Source of the DNA: Amblyornis subalaris
Taxonomy: Eukaryota; Chordata; Aves; Passeriformes; Ptilonorhynchidae
NCBI GenBank assembly: GCA_018881555.1
Contig: JACAXG010000071.1
Span: forward strand, 701,870-765,869
Direction of reading: 5' to 3'
DNA: 64,000 nucleotides
Under the pieces are notes generated by a model that ran no database searches, had not been told where the DNA came from, and saw only the letters and a list, made by a program, of their open reading frames with translations. Position 1 is the first letter of the stretch; every line of letters begins with the position of its first letter. Below, piece after piece: positions 10,816 through 21,364 of the stretch. The position numbers and the translations under genes were made by a program.

Positions 10816-12309
10816 GCGGGGAGCTGGAGGCTGCTTCATGGAGATGGATTTTGCCGGGATGGGCTCGGAAAGGGAGACTCTTCCCAACCCCAGCGTCCCG
10901 GGGGGAAGCAGGGAAAACCCCGGAGCACCCCATAAACCGGAAGTGTGTCATATTTATGGCAAATCCATATTACCCCACCCCCCCCGCTTTGTTGTGTTAA
11001 CGAGGCTGGATTGGATTTTTCCTGGATGTGGATGCTTGGAAGTGGGATTTTATTACCGGGTTTGCACTCGGAGAGGGATTAATTTAATATTAAATAAGAG
11101 CCGAGCGGGGCCGCTGAGGCTCGAGGAGTTGATGGGGTGTGACTGGCNAGGGATGTGTGGAGGTTATGAAGTGTCCTACAGGGAAAAATGAGCAGGAATG
11201 GAATATTTATGAGCCCTGGAAGAGCTCTGGGTGGCTCGGGGACAGCGCGGGGTCAGGCAGGGCCGTGAGCAGCGAGGGAAAAGCGGGAAAAATCCCTGTT
11301 CGGGGCGGATTTGGAAGCTGTGCTGGTGTGGTGGAGAGCAGGGAAGAGTGGTCCCTCCTGGTATCCCTGTGCTGCCGAGCTGGGCGATTCCAGAGGGTGC
11401 CATCCTGGAATGTGGGTGCTGGGACCGTGCGGCTTCCCAAAAAACCGTGGGCATTCCAAACCCTCTGTTTTGGCGCCTGTTTGGTCCCCCGGGAGCGGCT
11501 TTTGGGAAGGGAAGGAGAGCTCGGAGCACCCCCGAGGAGCAGCTGGGATGCAGGGGCTGCCTCGCCAGCTCCCACGGGAACAGCCAGAGATTCCCAGCCT
11601 TTCATTTCAAGGAAAACAAAGCAAACCTCGCTCTTGGTTGTTCGGGACAGGTGGAAAACGGCTGGAAGTTTTTCCACCTCCGGCTCTCTGAGCTGCATCC
11701 CAGTGCTGCCTCCTCTTCCCGGGAGTTTGTCTGCCGGTTGGTTTTTAACGGAGCGGCTTGGGAAAAGCTTCCCTGACGAGGTGGGGCGGAGGGAGGGATC
11801 TGAGGGGATGGATAAAGCCAAATTCATCCGAGGGGAGCATCCCTCGCTCCCTTGGGTGGCCGCGGGGACGGGGGAGGTGTGACTGAGGTGTCAATAACCA
11901 ATTAATATTTCGGCTACAAACGAAATAACGAAGTTTGGCTGAGCGAACGCAGCCAATTTGAGGGAAAAACCGGGCGAGGGGGACTTTGTGCAAGCTCTTC
12001 CCGTGTTTTTCCAGCTGGGAACGAGCTCCGGGAGGGAGCGGAATCCACCGGCCCTTAACAGGCTTTGCGGGAAGAGGAGCTCGGGGATATTTCCGCTGGT
12101 TTTTTTCCCCTTTTAAGCGCATTCCCGGTTTAAGCCGATCCCATCAAGCGGAGTGCCCGCTACCTGCCGCCTTCCCGGCTTGGAATTACGTTTTCCCGGT
12201 TTATCCCGGGTATTTTTAGCCCGGATGCTCCCGCCGGGGGTCGGTTTTGCTCGGTNGGGACGGCAGGGACAGGGAGGGCGCGGGGAGCCCCTCCCCCCCA
12301 TCTTCATTA

Positions 12310-12430
12310 GCGCCGTTAATTAGCGCCAGGAGGCTCTGATTTATGCAAATCCATGCGAGCGCCGCGGCCAATGGGAAGCGAGGGATTTGCATAGGCTGAG
12401 TTGCGGACCCCCGGGGTTAATTAAGCGGAG
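12310..12430. promoter_or_regulatory. Paired octamer sites around a CCAAT box
   Basis: A perfect POU octamer ATGCAAAT lies at 12343-12350 and a perfect inverted octamer ATTTGCAT at 12385-12392. A CCAAT box (12368-12372) lies between them. Homeodomain cores TTAATTAG (about 12316) and GTTAATTAA (about 12417) flank the group. This grouping is typical of enhancer or promoter modules and is unlikely to be CR1-derived. Confidence 0.45.
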
Positions 12431-12464
12431 GGGTTAATTGCCGTCGGAGTGGCCCCACGGCACA

Positions 12465-13020
12465 GCAGGATATTTTTATTATTAATTTTTTTCAAAACAA
12501 TGGTTTATTTGTTTTGAAGTTTTATTCTAATTGGCGTTTGTTCAGGTCTCCGTATTGTNAATATTTTAAATTATTNTTTTCAGTTTTATCGTGTTTANGT
12601 TTGGNTCTCACTCGTTCTACTTAATAATAAAACTAATAATTTTAAAAGGCTTTTCATTTAAAACTTTAAAATTATTTTATTTTTACTTCTTATTTATGCT
12701 AATTAATTGTATTTTTAAACATTTTGAATTATAATTTTTATTCTATTTGTTTTAATTCTTATTCATTCTAATTAATTAATTTTAACTCCCAATATTTTAT
12801 TATTTTTATTATTATTTTATTTTTACTTCTTATTCTACTTAATTTTAGTTTATACAAGTCTTAATTCTTATTACTTTATTTTAATTTCTTATTCATTCTA
12901 ATGAATTCGCTTCAATTTTCGACATTTTTAATACTTATTTTTATATTTTTATTATTTCATTTGCATTGTTACTTTTGGAAAATTTTGCGATTTTTTTCGG
13001 AATTTTTTGATCCTTTCTTC
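12465..13020. repeat. AT-rich island with an internal 130-140 bp repetition
   Basis: A sharp switch to about 550 bases of T-rich sequence. The word attattttatttttacttct occurs at 12671 and 12811, and attcattcta at 12761 and 12891, so part of the block is a diverged tandem duplication. No known transposon family was recognised and there is no coding potential. Confidence 0.75.
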
Positions 13021-13565
13021 TGACGTCCTGCTCTGAGAAAACTCCTGATCCCCCATTCCCCACCCCCTCACTCCAAGCTTGCTTTCAACCCAAACCTTTC
13101 ATTCCCCAAGCCCTTTCCTCCTTTCCTCTTCCTCTGGAGCTTGAACTGAAACATTCCCGTGAAAAGGCAGGAGCGGGAGGAGAGGAGCCAATTACCGACC
13201 GCACCGGGGAGCGGGAAGGGAGGCGCTGGAAAACGAGGAGATTTGGGGTTCCCGTCGGTTTTCTTTGGTGGGGGCGATCAAAAGGCNTCAGTCAGGGCAT
13301 GCTGAGCTCGGATCAAGGACCGAGTTCCGCTCGGATCATCCCGGGGATGCTCTGAAGTCGCTGCCGGCGGCTCTGTGCTCCGGTGCCGATGGATAATTAG
13401 GAGGGGAGAGGAACCTGGGCTAATTACAGCCCCCTCGTTACGCGAATGGCACGAGTGGGGGTGAGATGAAGGTGTCCCATCCCATTGGGAGTGTCCCATC
13501 CCAGGGCCACCTTTTGGGGGGGATAGGGACACCTCTGCCCCTGGCAAATCCCTTGCTCGGAGTGG

Positions 13566-13705
13566 TGAGACCCTGGAGTGGGTTCTCCAGAGAAGCTGTG
13601 NATGCCACATCCCTGGAAGTGTCCAAGGCCGGGTTGGACGGGGCTTGGAGCAACCTGGGATAGTGGAAGGTGTCCCTGCCCTTGGCAGGGGGTGGGATGG
13701 GATGA
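13566..13705 (+). mobile_element. CR1 fragment
   Basis: It contains cagagaagctgtg, ccctggaagtgtccaaggcc and gatagtggaaggtgtccctg in sense order. It stops before the usual 3' tail. Confidence 0.85.
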
Positions 13706-13740
13706 TCCNGTGGAAATCTCTGTGGTCTTCAGCCCACCCA

Positions 13741-14220
13741 TTCCTCTGCTCTGGAGCCAGGCTGGGAGAGCTGGGGGTGTTCACCTGGAGAGGAGAAGGC
13801 TTCAGGGAGACCTCAGAGCCCCTTCCAGTGCCTAAAGGGGCTCCAGGAGAGCTGGAGAGGGACTTGGGGCAAGGCATGGAGGGACAGGACACAGGGAATG
13901 GCTTCCCAGTGCCAGAGGGCAGGATTAGATGGGATTAGATTGGGAAGGAATGGGATTAGATTGGGAAGGAATGGGATTAGATTGGGAAGGAATGGGATTA
14001 GATTGGGAAGGAATTGTTCCCTGGGAGGGTGGGGGGGCCCTGGCACAGGTTGCCCAGAGAAGCTGTGGCAGCCCCATCCCTGGAAGTGTCCCAGGCCAGG
14101 TTGGACAGGGCTTGGAGCACCCCGGGATAGTGGAAGGTGTCCCTGCCCATGGCAGGGGCTGGGAATGGATGAGGTTTAAGGTCCCTTCCCACCCAAACCA
14201 TTCCACGATTCTCCAGCACA
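13741..14220 (+). mobile_element. CR1 fragment with 3' end and an internal tandem expansion
   Basis: It runs from ctctgctctggagccaggct through ggagaggagaaggcttcagg to aaaccattccacgattctc. It carries a 21-bp tandem expansion at 13930-14013. Its 3' part is a perfect inverted match to the antisense CR1 that follows. Confidence 0.95.
13930..14013. repeat. 21-bp tandem repeat, four exact copies, inside CR1
   Basis: The unit of tgggattagat plus tgggaaggaa occurs four times in a row at 13930, 13951, 13972 and 13993. Other CR1 copies in the window have a single such segment, so this expansion arose after insertion. Confidence 0.97.
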
Positions 14221-14247
14221 GAGAAGCTTCTTGCTGGGATNCAGTGC

Positions 14248-14395
14248 AANCACAGAACCATGGAATGGTTTGGGTGGGAAGGGACCTTAAGGATCACCTC
14301 ATTCCCCGNGCAGGGACACCTTTCCCTNCCCCAGGCTGCTCCCAGCCCCGTCCAACCCTCTCACACTTCCAGGGCTGGGACATCTCCAGCCCATC
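14248..14395 (-). mobile_element. CR1 fragment, antisense, just upstream of window exon 3
   Basis: It starts with agaaccatggaatggtttgg and gaagggaccttaagg, the reverse of a CR1 3' tail, then decays. It ends about 70 bp before the exon 3 acceptor. Confidence 0.88.
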
Positions 14396-14463
14396 CCGCG
14401 CTGAGTAGGCCATCTCCCAGCTCCAGCCGCGCCGCATATCCCTCTCTCTGTGCTCTGTCCCAG

Positions 14464-14953
14464 GCGGGAGCCTCTCCAAGCAGGATTGGACCATCCAGTG
14501 GCCCAGCGCGGAGCCGGGCAAGGAGAACAGCCCCGGCTGCCCCGCGGAGCCGGCGCCCTGGGGCAGGACGCACCCCAGCCCCAAGCCGCAGCCCAAGTGC
14601 GGGCAGCACCACTGCCACGCCGGCTCTGCCCACGCGCCCACCTACACCCACGTGGACCGCCTGACCGTGGAGGGCCACGCGGGGCTCTGCCCGCCCCTGG
14701 AGTCCGGCCACCGCTCGCTGCCGCCGTCCCCCCGGCAGCGCCACACGCCCCCGCGCACCCCCAACATCGTCACCACCATGACCCCGCCGGGGACGCCGCC
14801 CGTGCGCCGCAGGAACAAACTGAAGCCCCCCGGGACCCCCCCGCCCTCGTCGCGGAAGCTCATCCACCTCATCCCGGGCTTCACGGCGCTGCACCGCAGC
14901 AAATCCCACGAGTTCCAGCTGGGGCACCGCGTGGATGAGGCGCACACGCCCAA
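14464..14953 (+). CDS. KSR2: KSR2 window exon 3 (CA2 proline-rich region)
   Basis: 490 nt, the largest exon here. It starts inside a glycine codon (GGSLSKQDWTIQWP) and ends inside a lysine codon after RVDEAHTP. It includes YTHVDRLTVEG, ESGHRSLPPSPRQRH, the threonine-proline series PPRTPNIVTTMTPPGTPP, and the strongly conserved LIHLIPGFTALHRSKSHEF. In KSR proteins the serine of RSKSHE is phosphorylated by C-TAK1 and binds 14-3-3, holding the scaffold in the cytoplasm (family knowledge). The first third, up to YTHV, diverges from human KSR2 and is a few residues shorter. The donor is CAA followed by gtaagt. Confidence 0.97.
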
Positions 14954-16427
14954 GTAAGTGGTGCCCGCCCCGCCCCCGGGAGGTGTTGGGAGCGGGGGCG
15001 AAGCTCGTGCCAGCTCCTTGGGAAAAGCGGTTCCCCCCCCCCCCCCCCGAAATGTCGGTGTCTTGTTTTGGGATTTGGGGTGGGGGAAGATCCTCCTCGC
15101 AGCTCGCCGCAGCGGGGATGTTGTGGGGCGGAGTCGGCTCTGCTCCCCCTGGGAGCTCATTCTGGGAGCGGCGAGGGGCTCCGGGATTGTTGGCTTGGCC
15201 AAGCCCTGGGATGCCGGAGTGTGGGATGGGAGGGATGGATGGTGGGATTTTTCCAGCTGCTGCACGGGGATGGCCATAAAAACTGCTGGGGGTGGGTGAG
15301 TGCCTGGCGGAGCGAGATGGGAATAATCATCTTCCAGCTGAAAAGTGAATATATGGATAATAAATCCCTACGGAGATCACAGTTTATATTCTGGAGACCC
15401 CTCCCCCGGTATCTTTTCCATCCCTGGCGGTGTTCGGAGCGGGGTATCCAGGCTCTGCCCACATTCCCGCTGCTCCTGCTCTGTGGCTCCGGCGCCGGCA
15501 GAGGCTGCTGCTGTGCAGGGAAAGGATTCCNTGGCATCGCCACATTCCCTCTCCTTCCCTTTCCGCCCCTTTTGGTGGCCGTGCTCGGAAAACCCTCCTG
15601 CTGCCTCGGCGTGGGGTGGCAGGGGGGACCGGGGGCCGCCTTGGGAAGTCACCTTCTGTCCCCGAGGATGGGTTGGGATGGGGCTGGTCCGTGCTGGCCT
15701 CCCAAAACGGGAGCCCCGGGATGAACCGCCCTGTTTGTCCTTAAATTTGGGGTTCTTGAGGACAAAAAGGCCGTGCCAGAATCCCGGGCAGAGTCNCCCG
15801 AGGGATGTGGTGGGAACCCGGATACCCCGGCGCAGCGCAGACCCTCAGGCCCATCCATGAATTTTGGGACACGGGAAGAGTTAAAACTCCCTGAGATGCT
15901 CCCACTGCCACACCTGGAGCTGCCCTCNTTGGGGCGGGGGGATCAGAGGGGGTTTTGGGGTGCCAGATGTCTCTGGTGGCCTCACCCCAGTGGTGTCACA
16001 CAACCCCTGGGCTGTGGTTGCACGAAATGAGGGTGATNGTTCCTCAGCTGGGAATATTTGGTCTCCAAAGGCTTCCAGCTTTTGGAAACAAAACTATTTC
16101 AGCTGGAAAATTCCTCCTGGAAGGCCACGCTCCCCCTCGTGCTTCGGCACCGGGAAGAAGTGTTTGCTCTGGTCCCCAGGAGCATCACCACCTCCCCAGG
16201 GAGCCGCCGCTCCCTTCTCCTGCTTTTATCGGCATTCCAGCACCCGATCCATGCTCTGCCCCCAGCTGGAGCAGGTCCCACTGAGGGCAAAGCTTGGCCT
16301 GTTTGATCCCCAGGGTGGTCATCCNATGTTCCCTGATGATCCTGAGTTAAAGTTGCTTGGCACCACTGGGAAGGGAGCACCGGAGACGCTGGGAAAACTG
16401 GATCCAGTCAGGCAAGGACTGGAGCAA

Positions 16428-16500
16428 TCGCGGAATGGTTTGGGTTGGAAGGGAACTTAAAGCTCATCTCATTCCAAGGTCAGGAACGCCTTTGGCCACT
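16428..16500 (-). mobile_element. CR1 3' fragment, antisense
   Basis: ggaatggtttgggttggaag followed by aacttaaagctcatctcatt marks the reverse of a CR1 tail. Similarity fades soon after 16475. Confidence 0.8.
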
Positions 16501-16679
16501 CCTGGTCACCCTGCCATGGGGCTGGTCCAGCAAACCCTTTGGCCACTGGTTCCAGACCGCTGGTGGGAATGGAATGACTTTCCTGCCAGGATAAGGAGCA
16601 GGGAAGGGCGTGGAGATGGAAATCCTACACAGGGTGACATAAACCCAGCGATGTCCCCTCTGCCTGCATCCCTCTCCAC

Positions 16680-16860
16680 CTTCCTGGCACAGGTTGCCCA
16701 GAGAAGCTGAGGCTGCCCCATCCCTGGAAGTGTTCCAGGCCNGGNTGGGTGGGGCTTGGAGCACCCTGGGACAGCGGAAAGCGTCCCTGCTCCTGGCCAG
16801 GCGTGGAATGGGATGAACTTTAACATCCTTTCCCCCCCAAACCATTCCATGGTCCCTCTG
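16680..16860 (+). mobile_element. CR1 3' fragment
   Basis: It starts ctggcacaggttgcccagag, passes ccatccctggaagtgttcca and ends aaaccattccatgg. With the antisense piece at 16428 it forms an inverted pair about 180 bp apart. Confidence 0.9.
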
Positions 16861-17159
16861 CTCCTTGCCTGACCGGTTTGCCCAGTGTCTCCAGCGCTCC
16901 CTTCCCAGCGGCGCTGGGCAATTTCAGCTCCTGATTAGGGAATTAATAGGGGAAAGAGCCAATGCCGCCAGGGCCCCGCGGCGCTCACACCCCGCCGGGG
17001 GTCACCGCGCCGGCCAGAAGGACCCGGATTCCCGGAGAACCAGGGANCTTCATTTTCTCTAATGGCACTTAATGATTTTGCGGGAGACAACCACTAAATC
17101 CTGCCNGCTAATCCCATTAGCGCTTCGGGATTGTAATTAGTGCGTTAAAGAGGCAGCTT

Positions 17160-17200
17160 CTTCTTGATTCCCTCTTTTTTTTTTTTTTTTTTCCAGCGCA
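17160..17200. repeat. Poly-T tract
   Basis: An uninterrupted run of about 22 T followed by ccag. It resembles a polypyrimidine tract and acceptor, but no coding sequence follows. Confidence 0.9.
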
Positions 17201-17685
17201 GCCCTGCTGGAGTGGGAGCTGTTTATTAGCCTGGATGAGGTGGGAAATGCCTGGCGCAGATAAAAAGTGGCTTTTTTTCCGGGTTCTTCTCGGCTAATTG
17301 TTNTTTTATGGCCATGGAATTTTAGGGTGGGGTTTTTTTTTTAATGTTTGCGCTTCCGTGGTTCCATGCTTTCTGCAGGAGGGAGCTCATCCTTGGAAGA
17401 GGATTTGGAGCCTCCTCTGACCGATCCATTCCGGTTTTAGTTGTGCCACTGGGCTCTTGGTTTCCTTTGGATTGGGGCTTTCTGTTCCTTGTGTCCTGTT
17501 CTGGCACGGAAGGAGGGGGTAGGCTTGGAGAGCCAACAGTTTGAGGACACTCCTGGGAATCTCAGGTGCTGGGTGGGATCTCCTGGAGGGATTTGGGGTC
17601 CAGATTTATCCCCATCCTGCCTGTTCTCTGCAAGGACCCATGTGAAAACCTCCCAAGAGAGGCTGGTGTCCCTCAGGCTGATTTA

Positions 17686-17965
17686 GGGGATGGTTTGGGG
17701 TGGGAGGGACCTTAAAACCCATCCCATTCCACCCTCTGCCANGGGNAGGGACACNTTCCACTATCCCAGGTTGCTCCAAGCCCCATCCAACCCGGCCTTG
17801 GACGCTTCCAGGGATGGGGCAGCCACAGCTTCTCTGGGAATTCCATCCCAGCCCCTCCCCACCCTCCCAGGGAACAATCCCTTCCCAATATCCCACCTAA
17901 CCCCACCCTCAGGCAGTGGGAAGCCGTTCCCCGTGGTCCTGTCACTCATCCAAAGTCCCTTTATT
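17686..17965 (-). mobile_element. CR1 fragment, antisense
   Basis: It reads ggtttggggtgggagggacc, then tatcccaggttgctccaagc, cagccacagcttctctggga and ggcagtgggaagccgttccc, the reverse order of CR1 3' landmarks. Confidence 0.92.
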
Positions 17966-18779
17966 TCCTCCCCACGCCAGGATGGGGTGAAACAGGCTCT
18001 GNGGAGCCAGGGGTGACTTTGGCAGGAGGGAAATTGTCTCTCCCCACGAGCTGTGGGTCGGGATTGATGGAGCGAAGCCCTCGGGGTGCTCCGGGGGCTG
18101 CTCCCTCCGGATTTTTCCGCCTCAGCGCAGACAGAAAATAAAACACCACCATTTATTTGTGACAGCAGCAGCAGCCACCGGGTCCCCTCCGGAGCAAGGC
18201 CACCGTGTACCGCTTGATTCCCGATGACAGCTCATAAACTCCTCCGAATGTTGTGTTTCGGATCCGATTCCCGGTGTTTAATCCATCATTTTCGTGTGCC
18301 AAGACCTTCTGAGGCAGGGGTTGAGTTGGTTTTTTTTTTTTTTCCTGAGCTCCCAGCCTCCAATTTTCCTGCGTGGAGTCTCCAGCTGTTGACCGTAACT
18401 CCGAGGTACGGAACATTACTCCTGGAAAGGTCCCCCTGACTTCCATAAATCCGCGATCCATAAACATCTCAGGAACGGTCCTAAAACGGAAGCAAAACAC
18501 TGAGAGTGGCTGATAANGTAATGCCCATTTAATACCTCATGAATTCCACGGGCCATTGGAATCTTGCACGGACAGTTAATGATTATCCATCAGCCAGGAG
18601 CCCAGCCAGGAGCCGGGGAAGGAACAAACGCGGAATGTGAGGGCTTAAAAACACATTAATTAGGGAGCGAAAGTCCAGCTCGTTAAGAGCGAGTGTTTAA
18701 CCCTTGGGAGGGGTGTCCAGTGGATCTCTGGAGGCAGGATCTGCCCGGGGGGGTCCTTCCCAAGGGGTGGTTGGGTGGT

Positions 18780-19545
18780 CTTTGCCCTCAGGCCCGTCCT
18801 TGGGCCTGTCCTTTGGCCCATCCTTCATCCTTAGACCCATCCTTCGTCTTTAGACCTGCCCTTGGACCCACCCTTCATCCTTGGGCCCCTCTTTAGACAC
18901 ATCTTTCGTCTTTTGGCCCATCCTTTGTCCTTAGACCCATCCTTCATCTTCACACCTCTCCTTGGATTCATCCTTGGACGCCTCATTAGGCCCATCCTTT
19001 GTCTTTTTACCCATATTTAGACCTTTCCCTTGTACTTAGGCCCATCCTTCATCTTTAGACCCATCCTTAGACCCATCCTTATCCTTGAACCCCTGATTAG
19101 ATCCATCCTTAGACCCATCCTTTGTCCTTTGGCCCATCCTTCCTTCTTTGATCCATCCTTTGACCTGCACTTAGGCCTCTCCTTCATCCTTAGACCTGTC
19201 CTTCATCCTTGGGCCCCTCATTAGACCCATCCTTCGTCTTTTGGCCCATCCTTTGTCCTTTGACCCATCCTTAGACCCATTTTTAATCCTTTGACCTGCG
19301 CTTAGACCCATCCTTCATCTTTAGATTATCCTTGGACCCCTCGCTAGGCCCATCCCCTGACCCATCCTTCGTCTTTTGACCCATCCTTTGGCCCCTCCTT
19401 TCTTCTTTGACCCATCCTTCATCCTTGGACCTGTCCTTGGGTCCATCCTTCATCCTTGGACCCCTCATTAGACCCATCCCTGACCCATCCTTTGTCCCCT
19501 GACCTAGCCTTTGTCCCCTGACCCATCCTTCGTCCCCTGCCCCGT
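18780..19545. repeat. Large degenerate minisatellite (unit about 19-20 bp)
   Basis: Variants of the words cccatccttcatccttagac and cccatccttcgtcttttggc repeat for over 750 bases. Units mutate strongly and vary in length, so no long open frame survives. The + strand is pyrimidine-rich. Confidence 0.93.
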
Positions 19546-20729
19546 GCGCAGGGGAGCTGAGCCCAAACCCTCATCTCCTTCCCAGCTGCGGCTCCTTTTG
19601 CCACGCTGGTGTCTGGCCAGGCTCCTGAACTCCCTGGCCCTCAAGGAACATCCTCTGGGAAGCAGCTGGAGAGGGAGGATCGGAGCACGACCCGAGCGGG
19701 CTGAGCCCCGGGACGCGCTGAGCTCCAACGCGGAGCAGCTGCCGGACAGGATGTGACATTTCCGTGGTGCACCTAGGTCAGGTCTGGGCTGGGAGGAGGA
19801 GGCTCCTCCAGCTCGGAGCAGCTGGATTTTGGCTAAGCTTTCCATGAATTCCCCTTGTCCTCTCTCGTTGCAGTGATATTCCAGGCGTGGATGTTTTTCC
19901 TGGTGGAAAAACCTGTTGGTTCAAAGCTGTCTGAGGGTTGATTTCCTTCCCTTGGGTGCTGAGGTGGGTTTTTGGCGGGGTTTTTCCAGACCAGGATGAG
20001 GATTCCTTGGATGGGAGAAGTCAGATGCGAAGTTCAGATGTGAAGTTCACATCTGATCTGGTGATAGGGAACAACTCCATTTTCTTCTTTTCCTTTCTCC
20101 TTGTGTCATTCCCAGCTCTAATTTTAGATGCTTTCTGTCCCGTGGGTGTTTTCCTCCATCCCACACACGAAGCTCCTCAGAGTGGGATATTTCCCGTGGC
20201 TCTCAGCCAAGTCCAGCACCCTCCTGGGGCCATCGAGGCAGAGAGGTGAAAAACTGAATCCCAGACCTCCAAAAACTTGGGATCAGAATTCTTCTCCACC
20301 ATCCTCACCCCACGGAGCAGCCTGTGCTTAGGCTGTCCCTCGGAGTTAATCATTTAAGCTGGTCCTAAATAGGACCTGATAGGTCATTTATTCTGCTGCT
20401 CTGCAACCTTTACAACAATGATGTTTCCCCTTGTAGCAATTCCAACCCACCTGCTGGATCGATGGATTGATGTTCCGCACGGGCGGGATTCGGGAGAGCG
20501 GCATCCAGGCAGCTCCTCTGGCATTGCCCAGCTTTGGGAAGGCAGGTGGGCTCCTGGCGTTGGGGATGAGCAGGAGATTGATGTTTGCAGAGCAGGTGGA
20601 TGCAGCAGGACGTTGCCAACGTGGCGAATAGTCCATATGGAGCGTCTTCCTGCGTGGCCAAGGCGGGCACCGGCACCTGGATTGTGCCAGCCCTGGGGTG
20701 GCAGCAGGGCCAGNGCAGNGCCCGTCCCC

Positions 20730-21225
20730 TGAGCTGGCACTGCTGGGGCACCTCCAGTGCTGGGGCAATCTGGGACCCTCCTAAGAGGGACCTGGAGGGG
20801 CTGGAGCGTGTCCAGGGAAGGGAATGGAGCTCCAGGAGCGGCTGAGGGAGCTGGGAAAGGGGCTCAGCCTGGAGAAAAGGAGGCTCAGGGGGGACCTTCT
20901 GGCTCTGCACAACTCCTGACAGGAGGGGGCAGCCAGGGGGGGTCGGGCTCTGCTCCCAGGGAACAGGGACAGGATGGGAGGGAACAGCCTCAAGCTGTGC
21001 CGGCAGAGGTTTGGGTTGGATATCGGGAAAATTTCTTCATGGAAAGGGTTGTTAAGCATTGGAAGGAGGTGCCCAGGGCAGTGGTGGAGTCTCCATCCCT
21101 GGAGGGCTTTAACAGCCCCGTGGATGTGGCACTCGGGGACATGGGTGGCCTTGGCAGTGCTGGGGAATGGTTGGACTCCACGATCTNAAAGATCTTTCCC
21201 AACCTAAACAACCCTGTGATTCCCA
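20730..21225 (+). mobile_element. CR1 fragment of the second type, sense
   Basis: It contains tggagcgtgtccagggaagg, ctcagcctggagaaaaggag, ggtttgggttggatatcggg, ccgtggatgtggcactcggg and ends with tttcccaacctaaacaaccc. It is the sense counterpart of the type at 8186 and 41001. Confidence 0.92.
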
Positions 21226-21364
21226 TCTCCAGCTCCGTGTCCCTTATCCCGTTCAACATCTGGAAGCACAGACCCCCAGCCTGGAACTTCTGCCGGGGGC
21301 GGGGGGGAGAGCAGCGGAGCGAGGGGAATTTGGAGAGCAAAACGAGCAGCATCTCTCCCCGCGC

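Larger units (their letters stand above)
6698..14463 (+). other. KSR2: Intron between window exons 2 and 3 (7.8 kb)
   Basis: The intron begins gtgagt and ends gtcccag. It holds a duplicated CR1 block, a CR1 of a second type, a CATC microsatellite, a CpG-dense stretch, an AT-rich non-CR1 island near 10.6 kb, an octamer/CCAAT cluster, a 550-bp AT-rich island and a CR1 cluster ending 69 bp before exon 3. 8650-10290, 10820-12300 and 13020-13560 show no further feature that I can support. Confidence 0.85.

Noticed and set aside
17160..17230. Possible exon after the poly-T tract ending in ccag
   Set aside because: It looks like an acceptor, but the following frame has no similarity to KSR2, which has no residues missing between exons 3 and 4. 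It is likely a retroelement or slippage T run.
20022..20056. Short hairpin (cagatgtg/cacatctg) as a possible microRNA
   Set aside because: The stem is only about 8 bp with a 5-base loop, far too short for a precursor. No longer pairing extends it.
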